Shown here piece after piece: positions 8,150-17,799 of a stretch of DNA of 64,000 nt. Where the stretch lies: assembly GCF_019430885.1 (NCBI RefSeq), contig NZ_JAHYBZ010000012.1, forward strand, positions 62,001 through 126,000. Direction: 5' to 3'. Below the pieces are notes generated by a model, which worked only from the letters and a program-made list of their open reading frames with translations, made no database searches and was not told the origin of the DNA. Source of the stretch: Roseomonas alba. GTDB taxonomy: Bacteria; Pseudomonadota; Alphaproteobacteria; Acetobacterales; Acetobacteraceae. The position numbers and the translations under genes are program-made. Position 1 is the stretch's first letter. Every line of letters starts with the position of its first letter.

Positions 8150-8571
8150 TCCGCGTGACCGGCCGCATCTCGCTCGACGAATCGGAGATCAGCGAGGACT
8201 TCCTGCGCGCCTCGGGCCCGGGCGGGCAGAACGTCAACAAGCTCGAGACCGCGGTGCAGCTCCGCTTCGCTGCCATGGCCTCGCCCAATCTGTCGGATGC
8301 GGTGAAGGCGCGGCTGGCGACGCTGGCCGGCCGGCGCATGACCAAGGATGGCGTGCTGGTGATCACCGCCCAGCGTCATCGCACCCGCGAACGCAACCGG
8401 GAGGATGCGCTGGATCGCCTGCTGGTGCTGATCCGTGAGGCCGCCACGCCCCCGCCGCCGCCCCGCAAGGCGACCAAGCCGACGCTGGGGTCGCAGAAGC
8501 GGCGGCTGGAATCGAAGACGCGGCGCGGGACGACCAAGAAGCTGCGGTCGGGAAGGCCGGGGGAGGAGTGA
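8146..8571 (+). CDS. arfB: Alternative ribosome-rescue factor B (peptidyl-tRNA hydrolase ArfB/YaeJ)
   Basis: A 141-residue protein with the GGQ motif (residues 26-28, in SGPGGQNVNK) that hydrolyses peptidyl-tRNA in the ribosomal P site, and a Lys/Arg-rich C-terminal tail (from about residue 105) that enters the empty mRNA channel of stalled ribosomes. Length and domain order match ArfB rather than the longer release factors. It overlaps the eutC stop by ATGA, an unusual operon partner for an ethanolamine enzyme. It is followed by a palindromic hairpin. Confidence 0.93.
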   Translation: MIRVTGRISLDESEISEDFLRASGPGGQNVNKLETAVQLRFAAMASPNLSDAVKARLATLAGRRMTKDGVLVITAQRHRTRERNREDALDRLLVLIREAATPPPPPRKATKPTLGSQKRRLESKTRRGTTKKLRSGRPGEE

Positions 8572-8618
8572 TCGCCCGCCGTTCGGTGGGGTGCGATCCC
8601 TGTGGCGCGGCCGGCATT

Positions 8619-8641
8619 GGAGAGGGGCTCAGCCCCTCTCC
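8619..8641. repeat. GGGGC/GCCCC hairpin between convergent genes (repeat family 'a')
   Basis: A near-perfect palindrome GGAGAGGGGCT-C-AGCCCCTCTCC lies between arfB (rightward) and the ornithine cyclodeaminase-like gene (leftward). It belongs to the same GGAGGGGC-AAR-GCCCCTCC hairpin type found repeatedly at 32-42 kb, and could act as a two-way terminator. Confidence 0.7.
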
Positions 8642-8676
8642 GGCTCCATCGTTGCCAGCGCGGCGTGCAAGCCCCT

Positions 8677-9615
8677 TCAGCCCCCGCTCGCCCGCTGAAA
8701 CGCCAGCACTGCCGCGGCCAGGTCCTCGCCCGCCCAGCCGACCGACTTGAACAGGGTGATCTCCTCGGCGCTGCGTCGGCCGGGATGCACGCCCCGGCAC
8801 AGCTCGGTGAGTTCCGCGGCGACGCTGCCCTCGGTGATCGCGCCTTCGGCGATGGCCTGGACCACGTCGCCGGCTTCGGCCAGGGCGCCGGCGCGGGTAT
8901 CCACGATCAGTGTCGCGCGGGCGAGCGCCGCGCCGTCCGATTCGCGCATGTCGCGACGGAAGGCGCCGACCAGGTCGACATGGGTGCCGGGGAGCAGCGC
9001 CGCCCCGCGCAGCAGCGGCGCCGTGGACAGTGTCGCCGCCGCAACGATGTCGAATCCCGCCGGGTCCGGTGACGCCACCGGGCGTGCGGACAGGCCCTCC
9101 GCGGCCAGGCCCGCCGCCAGCCGTGCCGCGTTCGCCGCGGTGGGCGACCAGATCGCGATGTCGGTGATCGGGAAGCGGGACGCATAGCCCTCGGCCAGGG
9201 CGCGCGCGACCTTGCCGCTGCCCAGCAGCAGCAGCCGCGTGCTGTTCGGCCGCGCGAGATACCGCGCGGCGAGCAGGCTGGCCGCCGCGGTCCGCCGGTC
9301 GGTCAGCTCGCCGCCATCCATGAGGGCGAGCGGCGCCCCTGTCGCGGCATCCGACAGCAGATAGGCGGCGTGGACGGCCGGTTCGCCCCGAGCCGCATTG
9401 GCCGGCGCGACATGGACGATCTTCACCCCAGTGTGCTCGCCGGCCCGCCAGGCAGGCATCAGCAACAGGGTGTTCTCCCGGCCATCGGGACCGGGCATGA
9501 AATGCCGGTGCCGCAATGGGGAGTCGCAGCCCTGGCGGAACATCGTTTCCAGCGCGGCGATCAGGTCGTTCCAGGGTAGGGCCCGGCGCAGGGCCGCCCG
9601 ATCCAACTGCAACAT
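8677..9615 (-). CDS. Ornithine cyclodeaminase / mu-crystallin family protein
   Basis: A 312-residue Rossmann-fold protein. The dinucleotide loop LLLLGSGKVARALAEGY lies in the middle, and the family stretches VHAAYLLSDAATGAPLALMDGGELTDRRTAAAS and LVGAFRRDMRE are present. Members include ornithine cyclodeaminase, alanine dehydrogenase and ketimine or 2,5-diaminovalerate reductases, so the substrate is uncertain. The ATG at 9615 starts at the usual family N terminus; the longer frame is not supported. It is divergent from aapJ, with 223 bp between. Confidence 0.88.
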   Translation of the reverse strand: MLQLDRAALRRALPWNDLIAALETMFRQGCDSPLRHRHFMPGPDGRENTLLLMPAWRAGEHTGVKIVHVAPANAARGEPAVHAAYLLSDAATGAPLALMDGGELTDRRTAAASLLAARYLARPNSTRLLLLGSGKVARALAEGYASRFPITDIAIWSPTAANAARLAAGLAAEGLSARPVASPDPAGFDIVAAATLSTAPLLRGAALLPGTHVDLVGAFRRDMRESDGAALARATLIVDTRAGALAEAGDVVQAIAEGAITEGSVAAELTELCRGVHPGRRSAEEITLFKSVGWAGEDLAAAVLAFQRASGG

Positions 9616-9838
9616 GAGAGGCCTCTTCTGCCGGCCGTGGCGGATCGATGGCGGGCCCGCAAAGGTGTGCCTGCCCGGCCCGTCATTTGCTAGGTCTCGC
9701 GGAACGGAGGAGTGCCGTTGGGCCATGGATGTATTGCGCGTTGATCCGTGCCGTCTCGTGGCGCAGCATGCCTGCGTGTTAGGCAACAACGCCGTGCGGC
9801 CCGCCCATGGGCGGTCACGGGACTAGGGGAGAACTGGC

Positions 9839-10876
9839 GTGACACAAGTATCACGGCCTTCATTCCTGCGCCTGCTGGGCGCGGCGCTGGTGGCTTCGGT
9901 GGCGGCTTTGCCGGCCATGGCGCAGCAGGCCCCGACCCTTGATGCCATCCGGGCCCGCGGCACGCTCGTCTGCGGCGTGAACACCGGCCTGGCCGGCTTC
10001 GCGCAGCCCGACAGCCAGGGCGTCTGGCGCGGCTTCGACGTGGATTACTGCCGCGCCGTCGCCGTCGCGCTGTTCAACGACGCCTCGAAGGTCCGCTACG
10101 TGCCGACCACGGCGCAGAACCGCTTCACCGCGCTGCAGTCGGGCGAGGTGGACATGCTGAGCCGCAACACGACCTGGACGCTGTCGCGCGACACCTCGCT
10201 GGGCTTCGACTTCCCGGCGATCAGCTTCTTCGACGGGCAGGGCTTCATGGTGAAGGCCTCGCTCGGCGTGCGCACGGCGCGGGAACTGGATGGCGCGACC
10301 ATCTGCGTGCAGCCCGGCACTACCACGGAACAGAACCTGACCGACTGGGCGCGCGCCAACCGCGTGAACTTCACCCCGGTTGTGATCGAGCGGCTTGAGG
10401 AATTGGTCGGCGCCTTCGTCGGCGGGCGCTGCGACGCCTTCACCACCGACGTGTCCGGCCTCGCCGCGACCCGCGCGGCGCAGGCGCGGCCGGCCGACTA
10501 CACCATCCTGCCCGACGTGATCAGCAAGGAGCCGCTGGGCCCGCTGGTGCGCCATGGCGACCAGCGCATGACCGACCTGGTGCGCTGGGTGCATTTCGGC
10601 CTGATCGCGTCCGAGGAGCTGGGCATTACCGCCGCCAATGTCCGCCAGATGGCGGCCAATGACACGCGGCCGGAAGTGCAGCGCATGCTCGGCCGCAACG
10701 GCGATCTCGGGCAGATGCTGGGCGTCGACAATGCCTGGCTGGTCAACGTAATCGCCGCCATCGGCAATTACGGCGAGATCTTCGAGCGCAACCTGACGCC
10801 GATCGGCATCCAGCGTGGCCCGAACGCGCTGTGGACGACGCCGGGCGGTCTGCAATACGCACCGCCCTTCCGGTGA
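9839..10876 (+). CDS. aapJ: General L-amino acid ABC transporter, periplasmic binding protein
   Basis: A 345-residue exported protein with a signal peptide ending near AMAQQA (about residue 28). The mature part matches the AapJ/BztA group: LVCGVNTGLAGFA, GFDVDYCRAVA, MLSRNTTWTLSRD and the FEGQGFMV-like FFDGQGFMV. It captures a broad range of L-amino acids for the AapQM/P complex. The start is GTG at 9839 after AGGGGAG. A strong hairpin follows the gene, a usual arrangement for higher expression of a binding protein than of its permeases. Confidence 0.94.
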   Translation: MTQVSRPSFLRLLGAALVASVAALPAMAQQAPTLDAIRARGTLVCGVNTGLAGFAQPDSQGVWRGFDVDYCRAVAVALFNDASKVRYVPTTAQNRFTALQSGEVDMLSRNTTWTLSRDTSLGFDFPAISFFDGQGFMVKASLGVRTARELDGATICVQPGTTTEQNLTDWARANRVNFTPVVIERLEELVGAFVGGRCDAFTTDVSGLAATRAAQARPADYTILPDVISKEPLGPLVRHGDQRMTDLVRWVHFGLIASEELGITAANVRQMAANDTRPEVQRMLGRNGDLGQMLGVDNAWLVNVIAAIGNYGEIFERNLTPIGIQRGPNALWTTPGGLQYAPPFR

Positions 10877-10885
10877 TCGACATGG

Positions 10886-10920
10886 CCGCGGGGCGGGGGG
10901 GTGCACCCTTCGCCCCGTGG
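10886..10920 (+). promoter_or_regulatory. Intercistronic hairpin between aapJ and aapQ
   Basis: Arms 10886-10895 and 10911-10920 pair at 9 of 10 positions and enclose a second small palindrome (GGGTGCACCC). With no T-run, it is better read as an mRNA 3'-protecting or partial-termination structure that sets aapJ above aapQMP. This role is inferred from other binding-protein operons. Confidence 0.5.
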
Positions 10921-10972
10921 TGCTTTCCCGCCCCGTCCGGCGGGCAACAGGGACAGGTGAGGCTGAAAAACA

Positions 10973-12175
10973 ATGTCCGACGCAACCGTCGATCCCCGAT
11001 TCCGGCGCAAGCCACCAAAACGGCCACTGCGCCTGTCCTGGGCGGATGAACGCGTCCGCGGCATCGTCTGGCAGGTGGTCGTTGTCGCCATCATCGGCGG
11101 CATCATCTACTGGCTCTGGTCCAACACGGTGCACAACCTGGAAGTCCGCCGCATCGCGACCGGCTTCGGCTTCCTGTGGCGCGAGGCCGGCTTGCCGATC
11201 GCCGAGCACGTGATCCCCTACGAACCGACCGACACCTATTTCCGCGCTTTGACCGTCGGCGTGCTGAACACGTTGAAGGTGGCCGTCGTGGGCATTGTGC
11301 TTGCGACCATCCTCGGCACGGTGGTCGGTATCGCGCGGCTGTCGAAGAACTTTCTCGTGTCCAAGATCGCCGGCTTTTATGTCGAAGTGATCCGTGACCT
11401 GCCGCTGCTGCTGCAGCTGTTGTTCTGGTACACGGTCATGCAGGGGCTACCTGGCCCCCGGCAGGCTTTCCATCCGGCGGAAGGCCTCTATTTCTCCAAT
11501 CGTGGCTTCCGCTTTCCGGCGCTGGAATGGGAAGGCGCGCATACCGCGGCCCTGGCCGCGTGCGTCGTCGGCACCGTGCTGACTTGGCTGTATGCTCGCG
11601 TCGCCCGCGCGAAGCAGATGGCCGATGGCCAGCCCCGCAAGATCTGGCCGGCGGCCATCGCGCTGATCCTCGGCCTGCCGATCTTCGTCTGGTTGGCCCT
11701 GGGCGCGCCCTGGACCATCGACTGGCCGGCGCTGCGCGGCTTCAATTTCCGTGGCGGCATGGCGGTCAGCCCCGAATATGCGGCGCTGCTGATCGGCCTC
11801 GTCACCTACACCGCCGGCTTCATCGCCGAGGTGGTGCGCGCCGGCATCCTGTCGGTGAACCAGGGGCAATGGGAAGCGGCACAGGCGCTCGGCCTGCGCC
11901 ATGGCTCCGTGCTGCGGCTGATCGTGCTGCCGCAGGCGCTGCGCGTCATCATCCCGCCGATGACGTCGAACTACCTGAACCTGACCAAGAACTCCTCCCT
12001 GGCGGTGGCGATCGGCTACCAGGACATCGTGTCCATCGCCAATACGACGCTGAACCAGACCGGCCAGGCGATCGAGGGCATCGCCATCATCATGCTGGTC
12101 TATCTGACGATCAGCCTGTCCATCAGCCTCTTCATGAACTGGTACAACGCGAAGATCGCGTTGGTGGAACGGTGA
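10973..12175 (+). CDS. aapQ: General L-amino acid ABC transporter, permease AapQ
   Basis: A 400-residue inner-membrane permease with an N-terminal cytoplasmic stretch rich in Arg/Lys and about eight hydrophobic segments. The first half has the YFRALTVGVLNTLKVA and VEVIRDLPLLLQLLFWY region of His/Glu/Gln-type permeases. The EAA loop that contacts the ATPase lies near the C terminus (QWEAAQALGLRHGSVLRLIVLPQ). The length agrees with AapQ, which has a large inserted loop between segments. It forms a heterodimer with AapM. Confidence 0.94.
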   Translation: MSDATVDPRFRRKPPKRPLRLSWADERVRGIVWQVVVVAIIGGIIYWLWSNTVHNLEVRRIATGFGFLWREAGLPIAEHVIPYEPTDTYFRALTVGVLNTLKVAVVGIVLATILGTVVGIARLSKNFLVSKIAGFYVEVIRDLPLLLQLLFWYTVMQGLPGPRQAFHPAEGLYFSNRGFRFPALEWEGAHTAALAACVVGTVLTWLYARVARAKQMADGQPRKIWPAAIALILGLPIFVWLALGAPWTIDWPALRGFNFRGGMAVSPEYAALLIGLVTYTAGFIAEVVRAGILSVNQGQWEAAQALGLRHGSVLRLIVLPQALRVIIPPMTSNYLNLTKNSSLAVAIGYQDIVSIANTTLNQTGQAIEGIAIIMLVYLTISLSISLFMNWYNAKIALVER

Positions 12176-12185
12176 GGGCCCGGCC

Positions 12186-13328
12186 ATGAGCGACATCACC
12201 GCCAACACCCCGATCCACGGCAGCAGCGCGCCGCGCGATGCGCCGATGGCGACCACCGGCCCGATCGCCTGGCTGCGGGCCAACCTGTTCTCCGGCTGGC
12301 TGTCCACCGCGGTCACGCTGCTGCTCGGCTATCTGATCGTCCGGGCCGTTGTCGGCATCGTGGACTGGGCCTTCATCAACGCCATCTGGTCGGTGCCCCT
12401 ATCGCCGACTGGCGTGGCACAGACCCAGGTCTGCCGCGACCTGCAAGGGGCAGGCGCCTGCTGGGCCGTGGTGACGGAAAAGCACCGCTTCATGCTGTTC
12501 GGCACCTATCCGTACGAGCAGCATTGGCGGCCCGCCATCGTCTGTCTGTTGTTCATAGGGCTTTACATCGTCTCGGCGATGCGGCGCTTCTGGAACTGGA
12601 CGCTGGTGCCGATCTGGATCGTCACGCTGACTGCGATCGGCATCCTGATGTGGGGCGGCGTGCTTGGCCTGCCCTATGTGCCTCAGGAACGCTGGGGCGG
12701 CCTGCCGATCACCCTGATCCTGGCCACCTTCGGCCTCGCCTTCGCCTTCCCGCTGTCGATCCTGGTCGCGCTCGGGCGACGGTCGAGCCTGCCGGCGATC
12801 AAGGTGCTCTGCGTCGTCTATGTCGAGCTGATCCGCGGCGTGCCGCTGATCTCGCTGCTCTTCATGGCGTCGGTGATGTTCCCGCTCTTCCTTCCGGAGG
12901 GAATGAACATCGACAAGCTGCTGCGCGCGCAGATCGCCATCATCCTCTTCGCCGGGGCTTATCTGGCCGAGGTGGTGCGCGGTGGCCTGCAGGCGCTGCC
13001 GAAGGGCCAGTACGAAGCTGCCGACGCGATGGGCCTGTCCTATTGGCAGAAGACCGGGCTGATCATCCTGCCGCAGGCGCTGCGGCTGGTGATCCCACCT
13101 TTGGTGAATACTTTCATCGGCTTCTTCAAGGACACCTCCCTGGTGCTGATCATCGGCATCTTCGACCTGCTGACGGCAGGCAAGACAGCGATCGTCGAGC
13201 CTGCCTGGCAGGGCTTCGGCGTCGAGGTCTACGTCTTCGTCGGCCTGATCTACCTGTGCTTCTGCTTCGCCATGTCGAAGTACAGCCAGGGGCTGGAGGC
13301 GGAGTTGAACCGCCACCGCCGGCGCTGA
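12186..13328 (+). CDS. aapM: General L-amino acid ABC transporter, permease AapM
   Basis: A 380-residue partner permease. It begins with a long N-terminal segment and a membrane helix around residues 38-60, has the [21 protein letters not shown] region, and the ATPase-contact loop [23 protein letters not shown]. Length and order match AapM. It starts 10 bp after aapQ and is followed 11 bp later by a 14-codon reading frame that overlaps the aapP start. Confidence 0.94.
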   Translation: MSDITANTPIHGSSAPRDAPMATTGPIAWLRANLFSGWLSTAVTLLLGYLIVRAVVGIVDWAFINAIWSVPLSPTGVAQTQVCRDLQGAGACWAVVTEKHRFMLFGTYPYEQHWRPAIVCLLFIGLYIVSAMRRFWNWTLVPIWIVTLTAIGILMWGGVLGLPYVPQERWGGLPITLILATFGLAFAFPLSILVALGRRSSLPAIKVLCVVYVELIRGVPLISLLFMASVMFPLFLPEGMNIDKLLRAQIAIILFAGAYLAEVVRGGLQALPKGQYEAADAMGLSYWQKTGLIILPQALRLVIPPLVNTFIGFFKDTSLVLIIGIFDLLTAGKTAIVEPAWQGFGVEVYVFVGLIYLCFCFAMSKYSQGLEAELNRHRRR

Positions 13329-13339
13329 GGCACCCGACG

Positions 13340-13384
13340 ATGAACGACAACAACACCTTCACCCTGGGACACGTAACCGCATGA
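13340..13384 (+). CDS. Possible 14-codon leader/coupling ORF ahead of aapP
   Basis: A short frame encoding [14 protein letters not shown] lies in the 52-bp gap between aapM and aapP, and its TGA overlaps the aapP ATG (ATGA at 13381-13384). Ribosomes leaving it would be placed directly on the aapP start. Its own ribosome-binding site is weak (TGAGG about 9 bases upstream). It may be chance; no peptide function is claimed. Confidence 0.3.
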   Translation: MNDNNTFTLGHVTA

Positions 13385-14178
13385 GCGCAGCCATCGAGAC
13401 GCCGGGGGTGCATGTCGCCTCCTCGGTCCGCACCGACGCCCCGCCGGCGATCGTGCTGGACAAGGTCAACAAGTGGTATGGCGCCATGCACGTGCTGCGC
13501 GACGTCGACCTGCAGGTCGCGCTCGGTGAGCGCGTGGTGGTCTGCGGCCCTTCGGGGTCCGGCAAATCCACCATGATCCGCTGCATCAACCGGCTGGAAA
13601 CCCACCAGGAGGGCCACATCCTGGTCGATGGCATCGAACTGTCCGACGATCTCCGGGCATTGGACGCCATCCGCCGCGACGTCGGTATGGTGTTCCAGTC
13701 CTTCAACCTGTTCCCGCACCTGACCATCCTCGAGAACTGCACGCTTGCCCCCATCTGGGTGCGCAAGATGCCGAAGAAGCACGCCGAGGAGCTGGCGATG
13801 GAATACCTGACCCGGGTACGCATCCCGGAGCAGGCGAAGAAGTATCCCGGTCAGCTCTCGGGCGGGCAGCAGCAGCGCGTGGCAATCGCCCGCGCGCTGT
13901 GCATGAAGCCCAAGATCATGCTGTTCGACGAGCCGACCTCGGCTCTCGACCCCGAAATGATCAAGGAGGTGCTCGACACCATGGTCATGCTGGCGGCCGA
14001 GGGCATGACGATGATCTGCGTGACCCACGAAATGGGCTTCGCGCGCCAGGTCGCCGACCGCGTGGTGTTCATGGACCGCGGGGAGATCGTCGAATCCGGC
14101 ACGCCGGATGCGGTGTTCAACGATCCGAAGACCGAACGGCTGAAGCTGTTCCTCAGCCAGATCCTGCGGGGGCACTGA
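13381..14178 (+). CDS. aapP: General L-amino acid ABC transporter, ATP-binding protein
   Basis: A 265-residue ABC ATPase with Walker [10 protein letters not shown] (residues 56-64), Q-loop [13 protein letters not shown], signature LSGGQQQR and Walker [16 protein letters not shown], then the switch histidine in VTHEMGFA. It powers the AapJQM amino acid importer. The N terminus is extended by about 20 residues before the domain, and a start inside this part cannot be excluded. A hairpin follows the gene. Confidence 0.95.
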   Translation: MSAAIETPGVHVASSVRTDAPPAIVLDKVNKWYGAMHVLRDVDLQVALGERVVVCGPSGSGKSTMIRCINRLETHQEGHILVDGIELSDDLRALDAIRRDVGMVFQSFNLFPHLTILENCTLAPIWVRKMPKKHAEELAMEYLTRVRIPEQAKKYPGQLSGGQQQRVAIARALCMKPKIMLFDEPTSALDPEMIKEVLDTMVMLAAEGMTMICVTHEMGFARQVADRVVFMDRGEIVESGTPDAVFNDPKTERLKLFLSQILRGH

Positions 14179-14188
14179 GAGCGGGTTT

Positions 14189-14220
14189 GGCGGCGCCGGC
14201 ACATGGCATCCGGTGCCGCC
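14189..14220 (+). terminator. Hairpin at the end of the aap operon
   Basis: Arms 14189-14199 and 14210-14220 pair at 10 of 11 positions with a 10-base loop, shortly after the aapP stop. No T-run is visible. It probably marks the end of the operon before kup, which has its own ribosome-binding region. Confidence 0.5.
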
Positions 14221-14321
14221 TATGCCGTTCCGACATCGGAAAGGAGACTTTGCGGCGCGATTGCGGCAGGCGGGCGGGTCGGCATATCACTGCCGCCTCT
14301 GTCCCTTAGCAGCGAGGCCCC

Positions 14322-16211
14322 GTGACCGCGCACGATCCCAACCCGGACAAACCGCAGCCTCTGACGCCCGCCCTGATCCTCGGCGTGCTCGGGGTGGTCT
14401 ACGGGGATATCGGCACCTCGCCACTCTATGCGTTGCGTGCCGCATTGCTGCACTTCTCGGATGACGGGCTCGAGCGCTGGGAGATCCTCGGCATCCTAAG
14501 CCTCATCATCTGGTCGCTGATCCTGACGGTGACGGTGAAGTACGTCGTCTTCATCCTGCAGGCCGACAACCGGGGGGAGGGTGGCATCCTCGCCCTGATG
14601 GCGCTGGCGCAGCGCAGCGTCGAATCGCCGCGGGCGCGCTGGAGCCTGGCGCTGCTTGGCATCATCGGCGCCTGCCTGTTCTTCGGTGACGGCATCATCA
14701 CACCGGCCATCTCGGTGCTGTCGGCGGTCGAGGGTTTGAAGGTGGTTGACGACACCTTCGATCGCGCGGTGATCCCGATTGCGGTCGTCATCCTGCTCGG
14801 GCTGTTCCTGGTGCAGTTCCGCGGGACGGGCAGCATGGGCCGCGTGTTCGGGCCGATCTGCGCGCTGTGGTTTCTCGTGCTCGGCCTGTTGGGGCTGATC
14901 GAGATCGTCCGGGAACCTGGCGTCCTCGTCGCGCTGTCACCGCACTACGCGGTGCAATTCTGCGTCGCCTACCGCCTGTTAGCCTTCATCGCCTTCGGCT
15001 CGGTCGTGCTGGCGGTAACGGGTGCCGAGGCGCTCTACGCCGATATGGGGCATTTCGGACGCCGGCCGATCCGTTGGGCCTGGTTGTGGCTTGTCCTGCC
15101 GGCATTGACGCTCAACTATCTCGGGCAAGGCGCGTTGATCCTGAATGCGCCCTCGGCCCTCGAGAACCCGTTCTACCTGCTGGCACCGGAGTGGTTCCGG
15201 CTGCCGTTGGTCCTACTGGCGACGGCTGCGACCATCATCGCGAGCCAAGCCATGATCTCCGGTGCGTACACCATCGCACGGCAATGCGTGCAACTCGGCT
15301 TCATCCCGCGGCTCGAGGTGCGCCACACGAGTGAGACCGAGGAGGGGCAGATCTATATGCCCCAGGTGAATACGCTGCTGCTGATCGGCGTGCTGATCCT
15401 GGTGATGGCCTTCCACACCTCGGACAATCTGGCGGCGGCCTATGGAATCGCGGTGACGGGGACCTTCGTCTGCACGTCCTGCCTCGCCATCATCGTGTTC
15501 CGCCGGCGCTTCGGCTGGGCATGGCCGCTGGTCATCGGCGTGTTCGGGCCCCTGCTGGTCCTCGACGTGCTGTTCTTCCTGTCCAACGTGCTGAAGATTC
15601 CCGATGGGGGCTATGTGCCGCTGGTGCTCGGCGCGGGTCTCTTCGCCATGATGACGACCTGGCATCGCGGGCGGGAACTGCTGTTCGCGCGCTTCCGGCA
15701 GGATGGGCTGCCGCTCAAGTCCTTCATCGCGCGGCTGCCGCAGTCGCGCACCATCCGCGTGCCGGGTACCGCAGTGTTCATGACCAGCCAGGCCGATTTC
15801 CTGCCCGGCGCGCTGCTGCACAACCTGAAACACAACAAGGTACTGCATGAGCGCGTGCTGTTCGTGACCGTGCAGAACGAGGGGATCCCCGCCGTGCCGG
15901 TCGAACGGCGCCGCGAGGTTGAATCGCTCGCCCCCGACATCCATAGGGTCTTCCTGCGCTACGGCTTCCAGGAAAGCCCGAACATCCCGAAGGAACTCGA
16001 GGCACTGAAAGAGGTCGGCATTCCCTTCGAACCGATGCAGACCTCCTACTTCCTCGGGCGTGAAACCGTGGTCGCCGCCGCCGTGCCGAAGATGTCGCGC
16101 TGGCGACAATGGCTGTTCACCATCATGTCGCGCAACGCCGTGCCGGCGACGGAGTTCTTCCGCATCCCGTCCGACCGCGTGGTGGAGCTCGGCGTGCGCG
16201 TGGCGATCTGA
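14322..16211 (+). CDS. kup: Low-affinity potassium transporter Kup (Trk-independent)
   Basis: A 629-residue membrane protein of typical Kup length. It opens with the diagnostic [17 protein letters not shown] and contains [34 protein letters not shown] and [14 protein letters not shown]. About twelve membrane segments fill the first 430 residues, followed by a cytoplasmic C-terminal domain. Kup imports K+ together with protons. The start is GTG at 14322, 11 codons before the first conserved residue. The small gene after it begins only 2 bp from the stop. Confidence 0.95.
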   Translation: MTAHDPNPDKPQPLTPALILGVLGVVYGDIGTSPLYALRAALLHFSDDGLERWEILGILSLIIWSLILTVTVKYVVFILQADNRGEGGILALMALAQRSVESPRARWSLALLGIIGACLFFGDGIITPAISVLSAVEGLKVVDDTFDRAVIPIAVVILLGLFLVQFRGTGSMGRVFGPICALWFLVLGLLGLIEIVREPGVLVALSPHYAVQFCVAYRLLAFIAFGSVVLAVTGAEALYADMGHFGRRPIRWAWLWLVLPALTLNYLGQGALILNAPSALENPFYLLAPEWFRLPLVLLATAATIIASQAMISGAYTIARQCVQLGFIPRLEVRHTSETEEGQIYMPQVNTLLLIGVLILVMAFHTSDNLAAAYGIAVTGTFVCTSCLAIIVFRRRFGWAWPLVIGVFGPLLVLDVLFFLSNVLKIPDGGYVPLVLGAGLFAMMTTWHRGRELLFARFRQDGLPLKSFIARLPQSRTIRVPGTAVFMTSQADFLPGALLHNLKHNKVLHERVLFVTVQNEGIPAVPVERRREVESLAPDIHRVFLRYGFQESPNIPKELEALKEVGIPFEPMQTSYFLGRETVVAAAVPKMSRWRQWLFTIMSRNAVPATEFFRIPSDRVVELGVRVAI

Positions 16212-16213
16212 TC

Positions 16214-16579
16214 ATGGCGCGGGTGCTGCTCGCACTGGCCGCCGGCCCGGGCTTCCCGGAAGGGAGCCCGGAGCATCGCTACGAGATCGAGCTGATGCTC
16301 GATGCCGCCGGACGGCCGGATGGCCGGGCCTGGGCAGCGGACCCCACGCCCTGGCGGGCGCAGCGGATCGTACCCGATGCACCGCCGACCCAGGGAGACG
16401 TGCAACACGATCCTGACCATGGCTGGACGATCCGTTTCTACGGCGCGACCCCGGAAAGCCCGGATGCCCCGGAAAGCAGTCTGGAATTCGGGGCGGAACC
16501 GGTGCGGCCGGGAGAATATGTGACGGTGACCGAACCGGACGGGCAGGCATACGCCTATCGCGTCGTGGGCATCACCTGA
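16214..16579 (+). CDS. Hypothetical protein, 121 aa, downstream of kup
   Basis: Not recognised. A soluble acidic protein (many Asp, Glu, Pro) with no signal peptide, membrane segment or cysteine. The C-terminal half (EYVTVTEPDGQAYAYRVVGI) looks like beta strands. It starts 2 bp after the kup stop, so it is likely co-transcribed; whether it is functionally connected with potassium uptake is unknown. The following 16580-16816 holds nothing I recognise and separates it from a convergent gene. Confidence 0.72.
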   Translation: MARVLLALAAGPGFPEGSPEHRYEIELMLDAAGRPDGRAWAADPTPWRAQRIVPDAPPTQGDVQHDPDHGWTIRFYGATPESPDAPESSLEFGAEPVRPGEYVTVTEPDGQAYAYRVVGIT

Positions 16580-16816
16580 CGCACGAAGGGCGCCAACCTC
16601 ACGGCGTGGTGCCGGCTGCCATACTGCCTTCGAGCCGGCGCGCAGGGGGGATGATCCGCGTGCTGCACCTGGGCCGCGGGGACGATGATGGCACGCGCCT
16701 CTCCATCGGCAGTGCCGGCTCACCGCCGCATGCGAGAAGAGGCGGCGATGCTGTGACCCCTGTGACCAGGTGCTCGGGCGTCGATATGCGCCGGTCTATG
16801 ATCCTCGGCTTGAGGC

Positions 16817-17785
16817 TCAGGAGGCGAAAACCGCCTCGTAGACGCGCAGCCAATTGCCATGGGTGATCTTGGCGACTTCCTCGGGCGTGAAACCCACCGC
16901 CGCCAGGCCGCCTTCGATCTTCCCGATATCCTCGACGCGAGGGAACCAATCGGGTGGGGCTGCCTTGCCGGGCTTCGCCGCCGAAGCCGCGCCGTAGTCC
17001 ACCCCGCGCGTCCAGCGCCCCATGCGCATCCAGTCATAGTCCGGCTTAGTGAAGTTGTGACTGCGGTCGGTGCCGACGCCCACATGGTCGATGCCCGCGA
17101 TCTCGACCGTGCGCATCACCATGGTGCACCAGTTCTCGATGGTGGCGCAGTAATGGTCGCCGGTGATGTTGCGATAGGTCGCACAGCCGATGATGCCGCC
17201 ATTGTCACGCAGCGCATGCAGCACGTCGTCCGTCTTGTTCCGCTTGTGCGGGAAAAGGCTGTCGGCGTTGGCATGCGTGACCGCCACGGGCTTCTTCGAG
17301 AACCTTACCGCGTCCAGCGTGGAGCCATTGCCGACATGGCTGAGGTCTACCAGGATACCGGCCCGGTTCATCTCGGTGATGAGTTCCCGCCCGAAGCGGG
17401 ACAGGCCGCTATCCTCAGCCTCGTAGCAACTGCCCGCGTAGCAGTTCTGGTTGTTGTAGGTGAGCTGGACGGAGCGCACGCCAAGCTCGGCGAAGAGTTC
17501 CACCAGACGGATGCGGTTGCCGAACAACTCGGTGTTCTGGAAGCCGATGATGATGGCGAGCTTTCCTTCGCCGGCGATGCGGCGGATGTCGGCCGCCGTG
17601 CGGGCGATCTCCGCGATGTCGGCATTGGCCGTGCAGAGGTCACGCCAGCGGCCGATGGAATCGAGCGATTCCGTCACATCCTCCCAGAAGCCCGCGGTGA
17701 TGGTCACCGCGCCGACATTGCCGCGGCGCAGCGCCTCGAAGGCGTCGCGGTCGAAATGCCCGCATTGCAAGCCGTCGATGAGCAT
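16817..17785 (-). CDS. Membrane dipeptidase (peptidase M19) family protein, atypical metal site
   Basis: A 322-residue TIM-barrel hydrolase of the renal-dipeptidase family. The family stretches QLTYNNQNCYAGSCYE, GILVDLSHVGNGSTLDA and PVAVTHANADSLFPHKRNKTDD carry later zinc-ligand histidines. The usual N-terminal H-x-D metal motif is replaced by L-Q-C (in LIDGLQCGHFDRDAF), as in an atypical branch of the family, so activity on ordinary dipeptides is doubtful. The ATG at 17785 is 15 bp from the upstream binding-protein gene. Those two and the LacI gene appear to form one leftward unit. Confidence 0.85.
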   Translation of the reverse strand: MLIDGLQCGHFDRDAFEALRRGNVGAVTITAGFWEDVTESLDSIGRWRDLCTANADIAEIARTAADIRRIAGEGKLAIIIGFQNTELFGNRIRLVELFAELGVRSVQLTYNNQNCYAGSCYEAEDSGLSRFGRELITEMNRAGILVDLSHVGNGSTLDAVRFSKKPVAVTHANADSLFPHKRNKTDDVLHALRDNGGIIGCATYRNITGDHYCATIENWCTMVMRTVEIAGIDHVGVGTDRSHNFTKPDYDWMRMGRWTRGVDYGAASAAKPGKAAPPDWFPRVEDIGKIEGGLAAVGFTPEEVAKITHGNWLRVYEAVFAS

Positions 17786-17799
17786 CGTCTGGTTCCTTC

